From positions 1 to 64,000 of IMG/VR virus record IMGVR_UViG_3300020180_000003: DNA of 64,000 nucleotides. One strand, 5' to 3'. This DNA comes from a virus. Below, piece after piece: positions 1-8,266 of this stretch. The first letter of the stretch is position 1. Each line of letters begins with the position of its first letter. The notes below the pieces were generated by a model, which had not been told where the DNA came from, did not search any database, and was given only the letters and a program-made list of their open reading frames with translations. Position numbers and translations under genes: made by a program.

Positions 1-114
1 AGCGCACACGTTGGACACACGCTAATTGCTGGCGTGGACTGGGGCAAGCAGAATGATTTTACAACAGTCAGTATCGGTTGCACGCGATGCAAGGCTGAAG
101 TGGTGCGCGATAGA
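1..114. repeat. Terminal overlap, left copy (identical to 63887-64000)
   Basis: Bases 1-114 match the last 114 bases exactly and in the same reading frame of terL. This is what an assembler leaves when a circular or circularly permuted genome is written out linearly. A true short terminal repeat is possible but unlikely inside a terminase gene. Confidence 0.95.
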
Positions 115-534
115 TTCAATCAGATTGATTATGTGTTTCAGCGCGACAGACTGAAGATTCTTTTCGCCATGTGGCAACCAGCAATAATTTTGGCTGAATC
201 CAATAGCATTGGGCAGCCTAACCTGGAAATGTTACAGCGTGATGGCCTGCCCGTGATTGCATTTGAGACAACAGCCACCACCAAGCCGCCACTAATTGAA
301 AACCTGGCATTGGCTTTTGAGCGTACGGAGTGGCAGTTTCAAGATGATCCAGTTTGGACAGGTGAAATTGAGGCATACGAACGAATCATGTCGCACCACA
401 CTGGACGCAGCCGGTATTCAGCGCCGGTTGGTATGCATGACGATACGGTTATAGCGAGAGCACTAATGCTATGGCAAGCGCAACGATCAGTGATGGCAAC
501 GCCACTCGTTCAAGGCAAAGCAAGAGGATGGTGA
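1..534 (+). CDS. terL: Terminase large subunit, C-terminal nuclease part (continues from 63170-64000)
   Basis: The reading frame is open from base 1 and joins the frame that runs off the right end, because bases 1-114 repeat 63887-64000. Joined, the protein is about 416 residues and this part supplies the last 177. It holds the RNase H-like nuclease: an Asp in GVDWG (about residue 252 of the joined protein) and a late HDDT motif (about 385-388), the usual metal-binding acids of TerL nucleases. The portal gene follows within 4 bases. The break is only where the circle was opened; there is no truncation. Confidence 0.93.
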   Translation, partial: SAHVGHTLIAGVDWGKQNDFTTVSIGCTRCKAEVVRDRFNQIDYVFQRDRLKILFAMWQPAIILAESNSIGQPNLEMLQRDGLPVIAFETTATTKPPLIENLALAFERTEWQFQDDPVWTGEIEAYERIMSHHTGRSRYSAPVGMHDDTVIARALMLWQAQRSVMATPLVQGKARGW

Positions 535-537
535 TTT

Positions 538-2049
538 ATGGCCTGGTATGACTTTTTTCGGCGTTTCCTACCAAAACGTACAGCGCCGCCGATAGCAATG
601 CGTGCATTACCAAGTGGGCGCGCTTCGGTGGATGACATGAACAGTTACGCCGCCGCTAATTGGGTGGTGATGCCGCCGAACAATTACGAAAGTAACTGGC
701 AACTGCTCAACTTTTCGTCTAAGGATTTTGATGGCATTGCGCCAACGAAGTTACTCGAAATTTTGGTGGATCTGTCGCCGGAAGTCAGCCGCGCGCACTA
801 TGATTTTCTACGCATGTGCAATCCTGGCTTTGAGGTAAAAGTCACACGGCTGGGCAGCGACACGCCAGACAAGCGCGGGCAGGCGGCGACTGATGAGTTT
901 GTCAATCGCCTTAACGATAGATACGGCACGCTCGATGTCGTAATCGGGCGCATTTTTACCGGCGCATTTATGCGTGGCGCATTGTGTGCAGAACTCGTAT
1001 TAGACAAGCGCGGTCGGATGCCGCTAGATTTGGCAACACCCGATCCGGCGTCGATTCGTTTCCGGCGACGCAGTAGCCCCGATGGTAGCGGCGACGAATG
1101 GCAACCCGGGCAATGGCAGGCGTATGAGTTCAAGGCGCTAGACATTCCGACATTTCGCTATATCCCGATTGACCCGATGCCAAGCACGCCCTATGGCAGA
1201 CCGCTGGCCGCACCCGCACTGTTCACGTCGCTGTTTCTGCTCGGCATCATGCACGATCTAAGGCGCGTCATTCAGCAGCAAGGCTATCCGCGGATCGACT
1301 TGAGTATCGATGTTGACAAGCTGCTAGCAGCAGCGCCACATCTAGCGCAGAATCCCGAGTCGTTTAACGCATTGGTTAGCGACTTGGTTGATCAGGTAAG
1401 CACGGCTTACGCACAATTGCAGCCCGACGATGCATACATTCATACCAGCAATGTCAACGTCAACCGTCCTGTTGGTGCAGTGGATTCCAGCAGCTTGGCC
1501 GGTATTGACAGCATTATCACGGCACTAGAACGAATGTCGGCACGGGCACTAAAAACCATGCCGCTAATGCTGGGTATCACTGAGGCAACCGGCGACGTGC
1601 AGTCGAATCGTCAATTCGAGATATTCGCGGCTGGCATCAAGAGCATCCAACACTATGCAGAAACCATGCTGAATCGCCTGTTTACGTTGGCCCTAGAAGC
1701 GCAGGGTATCCAGGCGAAAGTCAGCTTTGTGTTTGCAGAATTGCGTGCCGCTGAAATGCTGCGTGATGCGCAAACTGAAACCATGAAAATCAACAACGAA
1801 CGCGAGAAACGCAATCAGGGCTGGATTACGCAGGACGAGGCATCGATTGCAATCACCGGCAGCCCAGCCGTGGAAGAAGCGCCGACGATGCAAGCACCAG
1901 CGCCGCCAGGGATTCAGCAGGGAGATGGTGAGGGCATGGAAGTTGTGCGCAGCGCTGAAGCGTTCCTGGCAGAATTACGTACCGGACGTGCCGAAGTAGC
2001 GGAAGCGCTGGGAGTTGTGCGGACAAATGGCTATCACAAAAACGATTGA
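538..2049 (+). CDS. Portal protein
   Basis: A 503-residue protein directly after terL, the usual place for the portal: the dodecameric ring through which DNA enters and leaves the capsid and on which the connector is built. The size, the position between terL and a gp7-like minor head gene, and the central and late helical regions (for example SPEVSRAHYDFLRMCNPGF near residue 82) fit the DUF935/SPP1-type portal group. The C terminus is Pro/Ala-rich (about 430-460). It overlaps the start of the next gene, suggesting coupled translation. The call rests on synteny and overall character. Confidence 0.85.
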   Translation: MAWYDFFRRFLPKRTAPPIAMRALPSGRASVDDMNSYAAANWVVMPPNNYESNWQLLNFSSKDFDGIAPTKLLEILVDLSPEVSRAHYDFLRMCNPGFEVKVTRLGSDTPDKRGQAATDEFVNRLNDRYGTLDVVIGRIFTGAFMRGALCAELVLDKRGRMPLDLATPDPASIRFRRRSSPDGSGDEWQPGQWQAYEFKALDIPTFRYIPIDPMPSTPYGRPLAAPALFTSLFLLGIMHDLRRVIQQQGYPRIDLSIDVDKLLAAAPHLAQNPESFNALVSDLVDQVSTAYAQLQPDDAYIHTSNVNVNRPVGAVDSSSLAGIDSIITALERMSARALKTMPLMLGITEATGDVQSNRQFEIFAAGIKSIQHYAETMLNRLFTLALEAQGIQAKVSFVFAELRAAEMLRDAQTETMKINNEREKRNQGWITQDEASIAITGSPAVEEAPTMQAPAPPGIQQGDGEGMEVVRSAEAFLAELRTGRAEVAEALGVVRTNGYHKND

Positions 2050-2860
2050 TGCGCAGCTTGAATCTGGATTGCGCAAGATGCTACGTGCCTATGAGGGTCT
2101 GCTCTCGTTGCGCGAACAAGTTTTACCAGAAGAGATCGCGCTGGGCGATCAATGGCAATCCGAGTTAGAGCCGGCGTTGCGTGACCTGTATTGGTATCCA
2201 TTCCGCAACGGATTCGCGCAAGTGCCCGATACGGCGGGTAAGCTGCGCGCATGGCTAAAACGTCGATACAAAGAGGCAGACGCTACACAGCCGATACGTG
2301 AGGTGTTGCGCCGCTACGGACGTAGAGCCGCCAATCTAGGTGGCAGCATTGCATTGTCTGATCTGGGCATTGCCGGTATGTTTCGCCTGACCAATCCTGG
2401 CTATTTGGACGCGCTAGACGAACACGCCGCCATGATGACAAAACAAGGCACCGAACTGAGCCTGATTGACACGACCATCGATGATCTGGTGACGGGCATC
2501 ATTCAGGCGAACACAAGCTCAACTAGGAGCCTGGCCGATGGCGTATCTGGCGTGGTGGGTGTGCTGATTCGTGGCTGGTCATTTGTGCGCAGTGGAATGA
2601 TTGCTATCACAGAAACAACGCGGCGCGTTTCTAACATGATTGGCGAGGCGTTTTGGCGGAACAGTGTGTCGTATCAGTTTTTTGTCACACGCGAAGATCG
2701 GGCCGTTTGCAAACTGTGCGCGCCGCTTCACGGCGAACGGATGGTGGTAAATGATGTCCCGTCCTATTTGCAAATACCCATCCATGTGAATTGTCGCTGC
2801 ACCTACCGACCCGATCTGACTGACTGGATAATACCTAACACGATATGGATAGGAGATTGA
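2027..2860 (+). CDS. Minor head protein, SPP1 gp7 / Mu gpF family
   Basis: A 277-residue protein. The C terminus shows the hallmark of this family: an Asp followed by CKLCAPLHGER, then a Pro and HVNCRCTYRPD, that is a Cys-x2-Cys and a terminal HxNCRC. Family members sit inside the procapsid bound to the portal. The ATG at 2027 is preferred over an in-frame TTG at 2015 because the portal gene ends only at 2049 and a GGAG lies upstream. The gene overlaps portal by 23 bases. Confidence 0.87.
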   Translation: MAITKTIDAQLESGLRKMLRAYEGLLSLREQVLPEEIALGDQWQSELEPALRDLYWYPFRNGFAQVPDTAGKLRAWLKRRYKEADATQPIREVLRRYGRRAANLGGSIALSDLGIAGMFRLTNPGYLDALDEHAAMMTKQGTELSLIDTTIDDLVTGIIQANTSSTRSLADGVSGVVGVLIRGWSFVRSGMIAITETTRRVSNMIGEAFWRNSVSYQFFVTREDRAVCKLCAPLHGERMVVNDVPSYLQIPIHVNCRCTYRPDLTDWIIPNTIWIGD

Positions 2861-2861
2861 C

Positions 2862-3062
2862 ATGGAAAAAAGTCGGATGACAAAGCTGGAATATGTCGAT
2901 CACGCAATATCTGCTGAGGAAATGCGAGCATTGCACAATGCTATGGTGGATGTGATTAATGCCATGAGCGAACGCTTAGAGATTATTGAATCTACCTTGC
3001 CCAGAGAACGAGACGCACGCCAGGCGCATGTCGTGGATTACCGGCAAGCGAAGCCATTGTAA
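2862..3062 (+). CDS. Small protein of unknown function, head gene cluster
   Basis: A 66-residue charged, helix-prone protein (EEMRALHNAMVDVINAMSERLE is the amphipathic part). It starts one base after the minor head gene with a good GGAG ribosome site. I do not recognise a family. Its position suggests a small accessory of head assembly, but nothing in the sequence proves it. Confidence 0.6.
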   Translation: MEKSRMTKLEYVDHAISAEEMRALHNAMVDVINAMSERLEIIESTLPRERDARQAHVVDYRQAKPL

Positions 3063-3081
3063 GGGTAGCGGAGAGGTGGAC

Positions 3082-3285
3082 ATGTCACTTTTAACAGATC
3101 GAGAGACAGAGGTTGTCACTCTATTGGCTCAGGGTAAAAGTCAGATCATCATAGCGCGGCAGTTGATTATCAGCCGCCATACCGTCTATAGCCATGTTCG
3201 CAACATCAGAGAGAAAACCGGCGCGGCGTCGGCGTTTGAATTAGCCCTGAGCGCTGCAATGCAGATGAAATCAGGGCATCCCTAA
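3082..3285 (+). CDS. Small LuxR/GerE-type helix-turn-helix protein
   Basis: A 67-residue protein made almost only of a LuxR-type DNA-binding domain. It opens with LTDRETEVVTLLAQGKS and continues with the recognition-helix pattern SRHTVYSHVRNIREKTGA. There is no receiver or sensor domain. The ATG at 3082 has a GGAGAGG ribosome site; an upstream in-frame start would overlap the previous gene heavily. It sits inside the head operon just before two hairpins, so it may regulate late transcription. A second such protein is at 56284-56574. Confidence 0.8.
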   Translation: MSLLTDRETEVVTLLAQGKSQIIIARQLIISRHTVYSHVRNIREKTGAASAFELALSAAMQMKSGHP

Positions 3286-3306
3286 AAGTAATGACTTTTA
3301 GGGATG
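3277..3306 (+). terminator. Perfect 13-bp hairpin overlapping the stop of the LuxR-type gene
   Basis: CATCCCTAAAAGT (3277-3289) pairs without mismatch with ACTTTTAGGGATG (3294-3306) around the loop AATG. The stop codon of the upstream gene lies in the left arm. The following bases are AT-rich but have no strong T run, so it may be an attenuator, a processing site or an operator as much as a terminator. Confidence 0.5.
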
Positions 3307-3320
3307 GAATAATTGTTTTG

Positions 3321-3356
3321 AACTCGTTACAATCATCGTAATGAGTTATTTTTATT
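3321..3356 (+). terminator. Probable intrinsic terminator before the protease/scaffold gene
   Basis: AACTCGTTAC (3321-3330) pairs with GTAATGAGTT (3338-3347, one G-U pair), followed at once by ATTTTTATT. The stem is GC-poor, so termination may be partial. It would let the packaging genes upstream be expressed at a different level from the capsid genes downstream. Confidence 0.5.
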
Positions 3357-3369
3357 TACGGGAAAACAC

Positions 3370-4581
3370 ATGAGCGAACTAGACGTAACCGGCTTAACTT
3401 TCACAATTCCAGCGCGTATTTTGCGTCCATCCGAACAACGGCAGATGGATTTGCTGGCAATCATCAAAGAGCGCCACGCGTTAGATCCGGCAATCCTTGA
3501 GGAAAAAACGCCATTCTTTTGGGATGCCGAAATCTCATCGGACCTGATCGACGCCTACTCATCTCACATGGCGCTGAGTACCCTGTCCAATTTCCGTGAT
3601 GATGCCCGGGCCGGTGTATCTTTTCTGCCGGGGCACAAACATCACGAACTGCCATTTGGCCGGTCGTTTGAGGCCACGCTGCAAGACACACAAGAGCCGC
3701 CACGCACACGCGTTGTGGCTAGCTTCTACACAATCCCTGGCTTGCGCCTCAACGACATCACGACAGACGACCTGATTGGCGGCTTGCGTAGTGGCATCCT
3801 CAAAGACACCTCTGTTGGTTTTCACGGCGGTGAGCAAACTTGTGATTTGTGCAACCGCAGCATCTGGGATTGGGATTGTGTACACGTCCCGGGCCTGCGC
3901 TACGAGGTCAAAGAGGGCAACCTTGTCAGCGCAAAACTTGCAACATACGCCGTGCATAATGCGCGCCTTTCCGAGGTTAGTAGCGTATTCGACGGCGCTA
4001 CACCTAGAGCAGAAGTAATCAAAGCAGAGCGCGAGGCAAGCGAAGGGCGCATGAAGCCCGACGCTGTACGCATGATCGAAGAACGCTATCGGGTAAAACT
4101 ACCGACTAGGCGTCAGTTTGCTGTAAGCCAGCAGAAAGACAAAGCAATGGATTTTGAACAAGTAATTAACCAAATTCGCGAGGTGCGCGGGCTTGACGCT
4201 TCAGCGGACATTATCACGGCGCTACAAAGCGAAGGTGCCGAACTTGGCCGGCTCCGTGCGATTGAGCCAAAATTAGCCGATGCCAGTGCTAAACTCATCG
4301 AGCTTGAACCGCTGGCCGCTGATGGGCGTGCCTATCGTGCTGATCTTGTCGCCGCGGCACTTGAGGAAGGTGTACGCGCCCACGGTGACAAGTTCGACCA
4401 AGCCACCTATGAGACGGTGCTGCGCAGTTCACCAATCGCCATCATTAAACGGATGCGCGATGACTGGATGGCGACCGGCGATCAACGTCTCTCTGGCGGC
4501 CGTCAAAGCACCGATGAAGGCGAACCGGCAGGTAAGCCCAAGCAGCGCACAACCGTGCCGCAGAAAGCGTACGCGGTCTAA
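3370..4581 (+). CDS. Probable prohead protease with fused scaffold region
   Basis: A 403-residue protein placed between the minor head gene and the capsid genes. The N-terminal half contains a His-rich GHKHHELPFG (about residue 88) and a Ser in GILKDTSVGFHGG (about 142-154), compatible with the His/Ser centre of phage prohead proteases. It also has an unusual CDLCNRS pair of Cys. The C-terminal third is Ala/Glu/Leu-rich and coiled-coil-like, as in scaffolds. An internal ATG at 4147 could give a separate scaffold, as in lambda C/Nu3, but its ribosome site is weak. Function is inferred from position and layout. Confidence 0.62.
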   Translation: MSELDVTGLTFTIPARILRPSEQRQMDLLAIIKERHALDPAILEEKTPFFWDAEISSDLIDAYSSHMALSTLSNFRDDARAGVSFLPGHKHHELPFGRSFEATLQDTQEPPRTRVVASFYTIPGLRLNDITTDDLIGGLRSGILKDTSVGFHGGEQTCDLCNRSIWDWDCVHVPGLRYEVKEGNLVSAKLATYAVHNARLSEVSSVFDGATPRAEVIKAEREASEGRMKPDAVRMIEERYRVKLPTRRQFAVSQQKDKAMDFEQVINQIREVRGLDASADIITALQSEGAELGRLRAIEPKLADASAKLIELEPLAADGRAYRADLVAAALEEGVRAHGDKFDQATYETVLRSSPIAIIKRMRDDWMATGDQRLSGGRQSTDEGEPAGKPKQRTTVPQKAYAV

Positions 4582-4583
4582 TC

Positions 4584-5024
4584 ATGCGAAAAACATTCCT
4601 TTCAGGACTGATTGCCGCATTGCTTCTGGTGGCGCTACTCAATATACCAGCGCTTGCACAGGGGATCAGCAACTTTTCTAGCCTTGTGTTGAGTGGCGAT
4701 CTGGTTGTCGGTGATGACGTGACGATTGTTGGCGACGTGGTGACACAGCCGACTACTGCCATCGTTGTTACTAGTGGCAGCACGATCACGCCGTTGGGTG
4801 CATACGTGCCGATTACCGGCAGTACGGGCGTTGGTACATCAAGCATTGCAGCACCCACAGCAGGGCGACTTATCTACATCACAAATCTGGCAAATGCCAC
4901 GATCACACTAACTGACACCGGTACGCTCAAGTTATCAGCCAATTTCGCAATGGGGCAATACGACAGTATCACGCTCCGTGGCGATGGCACCAACTGGATT
5001 GAAGCCGGACGAAGCAACAACTAG
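4584..5024 (+). CDS. Secreted-type protein with signal peptide in the head operon
   Basis: A 146-residue protein that starts two bases after the protease gene. It begins with a clear signal peptide: MRKT, a hydrophobic stretch to about residue 22, then ALAQG as a likely cleavage site. The rest is Gly/Thr/Val-rich beta-structure and ends with a GDGTNWIEAGRSN motif like those in phage tail or decoration proteins. An exported protein between protease and capsid genes is odd. It could be a surface fibre that borrows a host-derived leader, or a protein shown on the infected cell. I do not know its function. Confidence 0.7.
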   Translation: MRKTFLSGLIAALLLVALLNIPALAQGISNFSSLVLSGDLVVGDDVTIVGDVVTQPTTAIVVTSGSTITPLGAYVPITGSTGVGTSSIAAPTAGRLIYITNLANATITLTDTGTLKLSANFAMGQYDSITLRGDGTNWIEAGRSNN

Positions 5025-5036
5025 GAGGATTTTACA

Positions 5037-5462
5037 ATGGCAGATCCACGCAACGCCGTCGCCTTCGAGGGCATCGGCTACTCAGCACAAACGTTCTGGA
5101 TTGACGACAGCACCATTACCTATAGCGCAACCGCCACCAACGGCAGCGCGGGAGTCGGCTTGGCCGTCGCCTTTTCGGCAAGTGAAACGGTCGAACTCGC
5201 CGGTGATGGCGAGGAGATTGTCGGCAAGTTGATCTCCGTCGAATCCGACAACAAAGCCGTGGTGCAGACAGGCGGCTACATGACATTGCCAGCCGGGACG
5301 GGCGCAACGCTTACGCCTGGCAAAAAGATTGTCGGTGACTTGCTGGTATCGGCAGAAGGCTATATCCGCGAAGTTGCCACCGCAACCGCCGCCGAATTAG
5401 GCGTCGCACGCGGGATGATTGTTGACGCAGGCACGACCACAGCCGTGGTTGTCAAACTCTAA
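5037..5462 (+). CDS. Head decoration/stabilising protein, DUF2190-like
   Basis: A 141-residue, beta-rich, Gly/Ala/Thr-rich protein directly before the major capsid gene, with a strong AGGAGG ribosome site. Size, composition, the GKLISVESDNKAVVQTGG segment and the position match the DUF2190 / capsid-cementing group, which binds the outside of the HK97-fold shell. The family call is from pattern and synteny only. Confidence 0.72.
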   Translation: MADPRNAVAFEGIGYSAQTFWIDDSTITYSATATNGSAGVGLAVAFSASETVELAGDGEEIVGKLISVESDNKAVVQTGGYMTLPAGTGATLTPGKKIVGDLLVSAEGYIREVATATAAELGVARGMIVDAGTTTAVVVKL

Positions 5463-5473
5463 AGGAGTGATTT

Positions 5474-6718
5474 ATGACTATCGAATTTAAGGAGTTGGGC
5501 ACCCGCGAATTGTGGGAACAGTTCCAGAGAAAACCGATTGACATCTACAACACGGTTGCCAACCGTATGTTGGAGTCAGGTATCGAAGACACGCCGACAT
5601 TAAGCCGCGCGCTTGAGGAAATCAGCCCCAGCCAAAAAGGCGACCAGTTGGATACCTTCGAGCGCCTTATGTTGGAAGCCGGTATTCGCACGCAATCAGA
5701 TGCCACGGCAGGCTATTGGGCTAGTAACGCCAGTGCCTTCACACGCAACGCCGGGACCAAGGCGCTGTTGACCGAATTCGTGGCACGCAACTGGCGCAAA
5801 GTTAGTTACGGCATGAGTCAGCATCGTGCCACCTTTCTGAGCAATGATGGCGTGACCGGCTCATGGGAGCGGCCCTATTCCGACGCAATGGGTATTCGGC
5901 CTAGCGAACGGATTGCGCCCGCTATTCCGTTGAACGAACTGATCAGCATGACCACGGCCATCGACAGCGATACCTATCGCAGCTATTTCCTGACCTACGA
6001 TGCCGAGGCGCTGCGCAAATATCGCGTTGGTGAAACTGCCGACATTCCGATTGCCAAACTGACCGGCGGGGACACTTCGATCCGCCTGCACAAATACGGG
6101 CGTGGCATTCAGGCATCCTACGAGGATTTGCGCCGAATGCGTGTCGATAAACTCGCCTTCTATATCCAATGGATGGCGCTACAAAGTGAAATCGACAAAG
6201 TTTCGGCCGCCATGACTGTGCTGATTAATGGTGACGGAAATGCAAGCACCGTGCCGACCACACACAATCTGACTACACTGGACACCGCCGCGACGGCTGG
6301 CACGCTCACCCTAAAAGGCTGGCAGGCCTTCAAATTTAAGTTTGTCAATCCGTACATTGTGACCACGGCCCTCATGCAAGAGGCGGTTGCGCTGCAATTG
6401 GCACTGCTGAATACCGGATCGGCCAACATTCCACTGGCGACCGTGCCGGTTGGGCAAGGTGGGCTGGGCACTGGCCTAACACCAATCAATCAATTTGCTG
6501 ATACCGTGCGCTACGGCTGGACCAGTGACGCACCGGCGTTGAAGATCGTCGCCTTTGACAGTCGTTTCGCCTTGGAACGTGTCACAGAAATCGGCAGCGA
6601 GATCAGTGAGTTCGAAAGATTTATCACGAATCAGACGCAGATTATGACAATGACTGAGGTAGAGGGATACGCAGTAAGTGACGGCGCTGCAACTAAAATT
6701 CTCAATGTGAACGGCTAA
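5474..6718 (+). CDS. Major capsid protein (HK97 fold)
   Basis: A 414-residue protein with a strong AAGGAG ribosome site after the decoration gene. The alpha-helical N-terminal arm, a central segment with RKYRVGETADIPIAKL and a basic YGRGIQASYEDLRRM helix, and a C-terminal domain with FDSRFALERVTEIGSE resemble HK97-like coat proteins of the Mu/SPP1-type heads. Many copies build the icosahedral shell. The DNA is even in codon use with its neighbours. Confidence 0.87.
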   Translation: MTIEFKELGTRELWEQFQRKPIDIYNTVANRMLESGIEDTPTLSRALEEISPSQKGDQLDTFERLMLEAGIRTQSDATAGYWASNASAFTRNAGTKALLTEFVARNWRKVSYGMSQHRATFLSNDGVTGSWERPYSDAMGIRPSERIAPAIPLNELISMTTAIDSDTYRSYFLTYDAEALRKYRVGETADIPIAKLTGGDTSIRLHKYGRGIQASYEDLRRMRVDKLAFYIQWMALQSEIDKVSAAMTVLINGDGNASTVPTTHNLTTLDTAATAGTLTLKGWQAFKFKFVNPYIVTTALMQEAVALQLALLNTGSANIPLATVPVGQGGLGTGLTPINQFADTVRYGWTSDAPALKIVAFDSRFALERVTEIGSEISEFERFITNQTQIMTMTEVEGYAVSDGAATKILNVNG

Positions 6719-6730
6719 GGAGGCTTTCTG

Positions 6731-7048
6731 ATGGCTGAAACAATCAAAGTCAAGGCAGCGAAGAAAGACGGGAAGGTCGTGATCTGGGAAACACATCCAG
6801 ATCACCCAGCCGGCGAAATCTTCATCAGCGGTGACGACAATACGCACGATGCAGCGGAGACAGCCGAGGTGCTACTGCGAATCAAGGCGGGCACGTTGGT
6901 CAAGGTATTCGATCCATCAGCGACTAAACCGGCAGCACCTGAGCCGGACAACGATACAGCGTCTGTACCATGGGGCGATAATCCCGCTGATGTATCTGAT
7001 GCTGCCACGCTCTCCGTGATTACTACCAACACGAAGGCACGCAAGTAA
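6731..7048 (+). CDS. Small protein after capsid gene, unknown function
   Basis: A 105-residue protein with a very strong AAGGAGG ribosome site. The N-terminal half is charged, with WETHPDHPAGEIFISG; the C-terminal half is Pro/Ala/Asp/Thr-rich and probably disordered. The next gene starts right at its stop codon. A head-completion or head-accessory role is likely from its position only. Confidence 0.65.
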   Translation: MAETIKVKAAKKDGKVVIWETHPDHPAGEIFISGDDNTHDAAETAEVLLRIKAGTLVKVFDPSATKPAAPEPDNDTASVPWGDNPADVSDAATLSVITTNTKARK

Positions 7049-7468
7049 ATGGCTGTCACGCTGACGATTGCCGACCTAGAGCAGCCGACAGGGGAACTAA
7101 CTACCGAGTTATTCCCCGGCAGTGTGCTTGCTGTGCTGCTCTCTGGTTGGTTGGAACAGGCTGAAACGAAGGTTGAAGCCGACCCCGGCATCGCTACGGC
7201 TAGCCAGAATGCTGCTGCTGCGGCCTGGGTTTATCACCGCGCCTACAGCTACAAAGCGAACATGCAAGCCAGTACACCGAATCAGGTGAACTTTAGCAAT
7301 CAGCCTGGCGTGTCGAAAACCATGTCATCTGATCAGCGTGAGTATTTTGTGAATCTCGCCAATCTAAAACTGGCGGAATACGAAGGCCATGCCGCGGTTG
7401 GCAGTACGACAGGCACGGCCCCGGCTTTCTTTGGACGTATCAGCGCACGGCGCGGGATTCGGTACTAG
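7049..7468 (+). CDS. Head-tail connector-type protein
   Basis: A 139-residue protein starting immediately after the previous stop. It is largely helical, with an Ala-rich NAAAAAWVYHRAYSYKAN core, similar in size and layout to adaptor (gp6/gp15-like) head-completion proteins. No family motif is certain, so the function is inferred from its position between capsid and tail genes. Confidence 0.6.
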   Translation: MAVTLTIADLEQPTGELTTELFPGSVLAVLLSGWLEQAETKVEADPGIATASQNAAAAAWVYHRAYSYKANMQASTPNQVNFSNQPGVSKTMSSDQREYFVNLANLKLAEYEGHAAVGSTTGTAPAFFGRISARRGIRY

Positions 7469-7981
7469 ATGGCTGACGTGTTCTGGAATGCGCTAGACAC
7501 CTACATGGTGAATATGTACACGACCGCGATGGGCGCGGGCAGTGCCTATACCACCATGAAAGCGAAGACGATTAACAAAGAGTATTACGCCGACGCCTTC
7601 GTGTGGTCTACGTGGACATTGCCAGCTATCGCGGTTGCTTGTTACCGCATTGACTATACGCTTGACGGCCACACCGGTGGCGACAGCACGCTGTACCGCA
7701 AAACCTACCGCTGCGCTGCATGGGGCATTGTTGGCGGCGTACTCAGTCCGACAGCTAATTCAACAATCGGCACGCTGGCCGAAGAGACGAAAGAATTCTA
7801 CGAGCGCATGGAAGCACCTTTGCGCACCGATAAGTTTGCGATGGTTGCCGCGGGATTCAGAGCGCGTAAAGTCACCATAACCAGCGGTGATTGCGATGTG
7901 ATCAGATTTGCTGACGATGGCATCGAGAGCACTAAGCGGCTAGGCATTGCAATGATCCTATTCGACATACAAGCGAGCTAA
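7469..7981 (+). CDS. Probable neck/tail-completion protein
   Basis: A 170-residue mixed alpha/beta protein that starts at the base after the previous stop. Position, two genes before the tail tube gene, suggests a neck or tail-terminator role. I see no diagnostic motif. Features include ALDTYMVNMYTTAMGAG at the N terminus and aromatic-rich beta segments. Confidence 0.55.
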   Translation: MADVFWNALDTYMVNMYTTAMGAGSAYTTMKAKTINKEYYADAFVWSTWTLPAIAVACYRIDYTLDGHTGGDSTLYRKTYRCAAWGIVGGVLSPTANSTIGTLAEETKEFYERMEAPLRTDKFAMVAAGFRARKVTITSGDCDVIRFADDGIESTKRLGIAMILFDIQAS

Positions 7982-7987
7982 AAAATT

Positions 7988-8266
7988 ATGACAAGAGACA
8001 AGCTACTCGAATATATCACCGACAAACACAAAGCGGCGCTAAAGAAGGTCGGCCTTGAATCAACCGACGCGCAAGAAACGCTGTTCCACATTCTCAATGA
8101 TGCAATGAACGGCGTAGATGCTGCGGCGCAAAAAACCATTGCCGATCGCGAGGTGGGAATCCTGATCCGCGACCGCAAGGCGATGGCGAAAGCGGAAGTG
8201 GAAGTGGAAGTGGAAGTGGCGGAAACGCAGAAGGAAGTGACAGATGTCAGCAACGTCGGAAGCTAA
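7988..8266 (+). CDS. Small helical protein with hexanucleotide repeat tract, unknown
   Basis: A 92-residue charged helical protein before the tail tube gene, which it overlaps by 23 bases. Near the C terminus, four GAAGTG units (8195-8218) encode alternating Glu-Val. Related Glu-Val tracts occur at 26002-26040 and 39741-39756 in unrelated genes. Function is unknown. Confidence 0.6.
   Translation: MTRDKLLEYITDKHKAALKKVGLESTDAQETLFHILNDAMNGVDAAAQKTIADREVGILIRDRKAMAKAEVEVEVEVAETQKEVTDVSNVGS
8195..8218 (+). repeat. GAAGTG hexanucleotide microsatellite, 4 units
   Basis: Four perfect tandem GAAGTG units inside the preceding coding region. Unit changes would add or remove Glu-Val pairs without shifting the frame. 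Confidence 0.9.
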
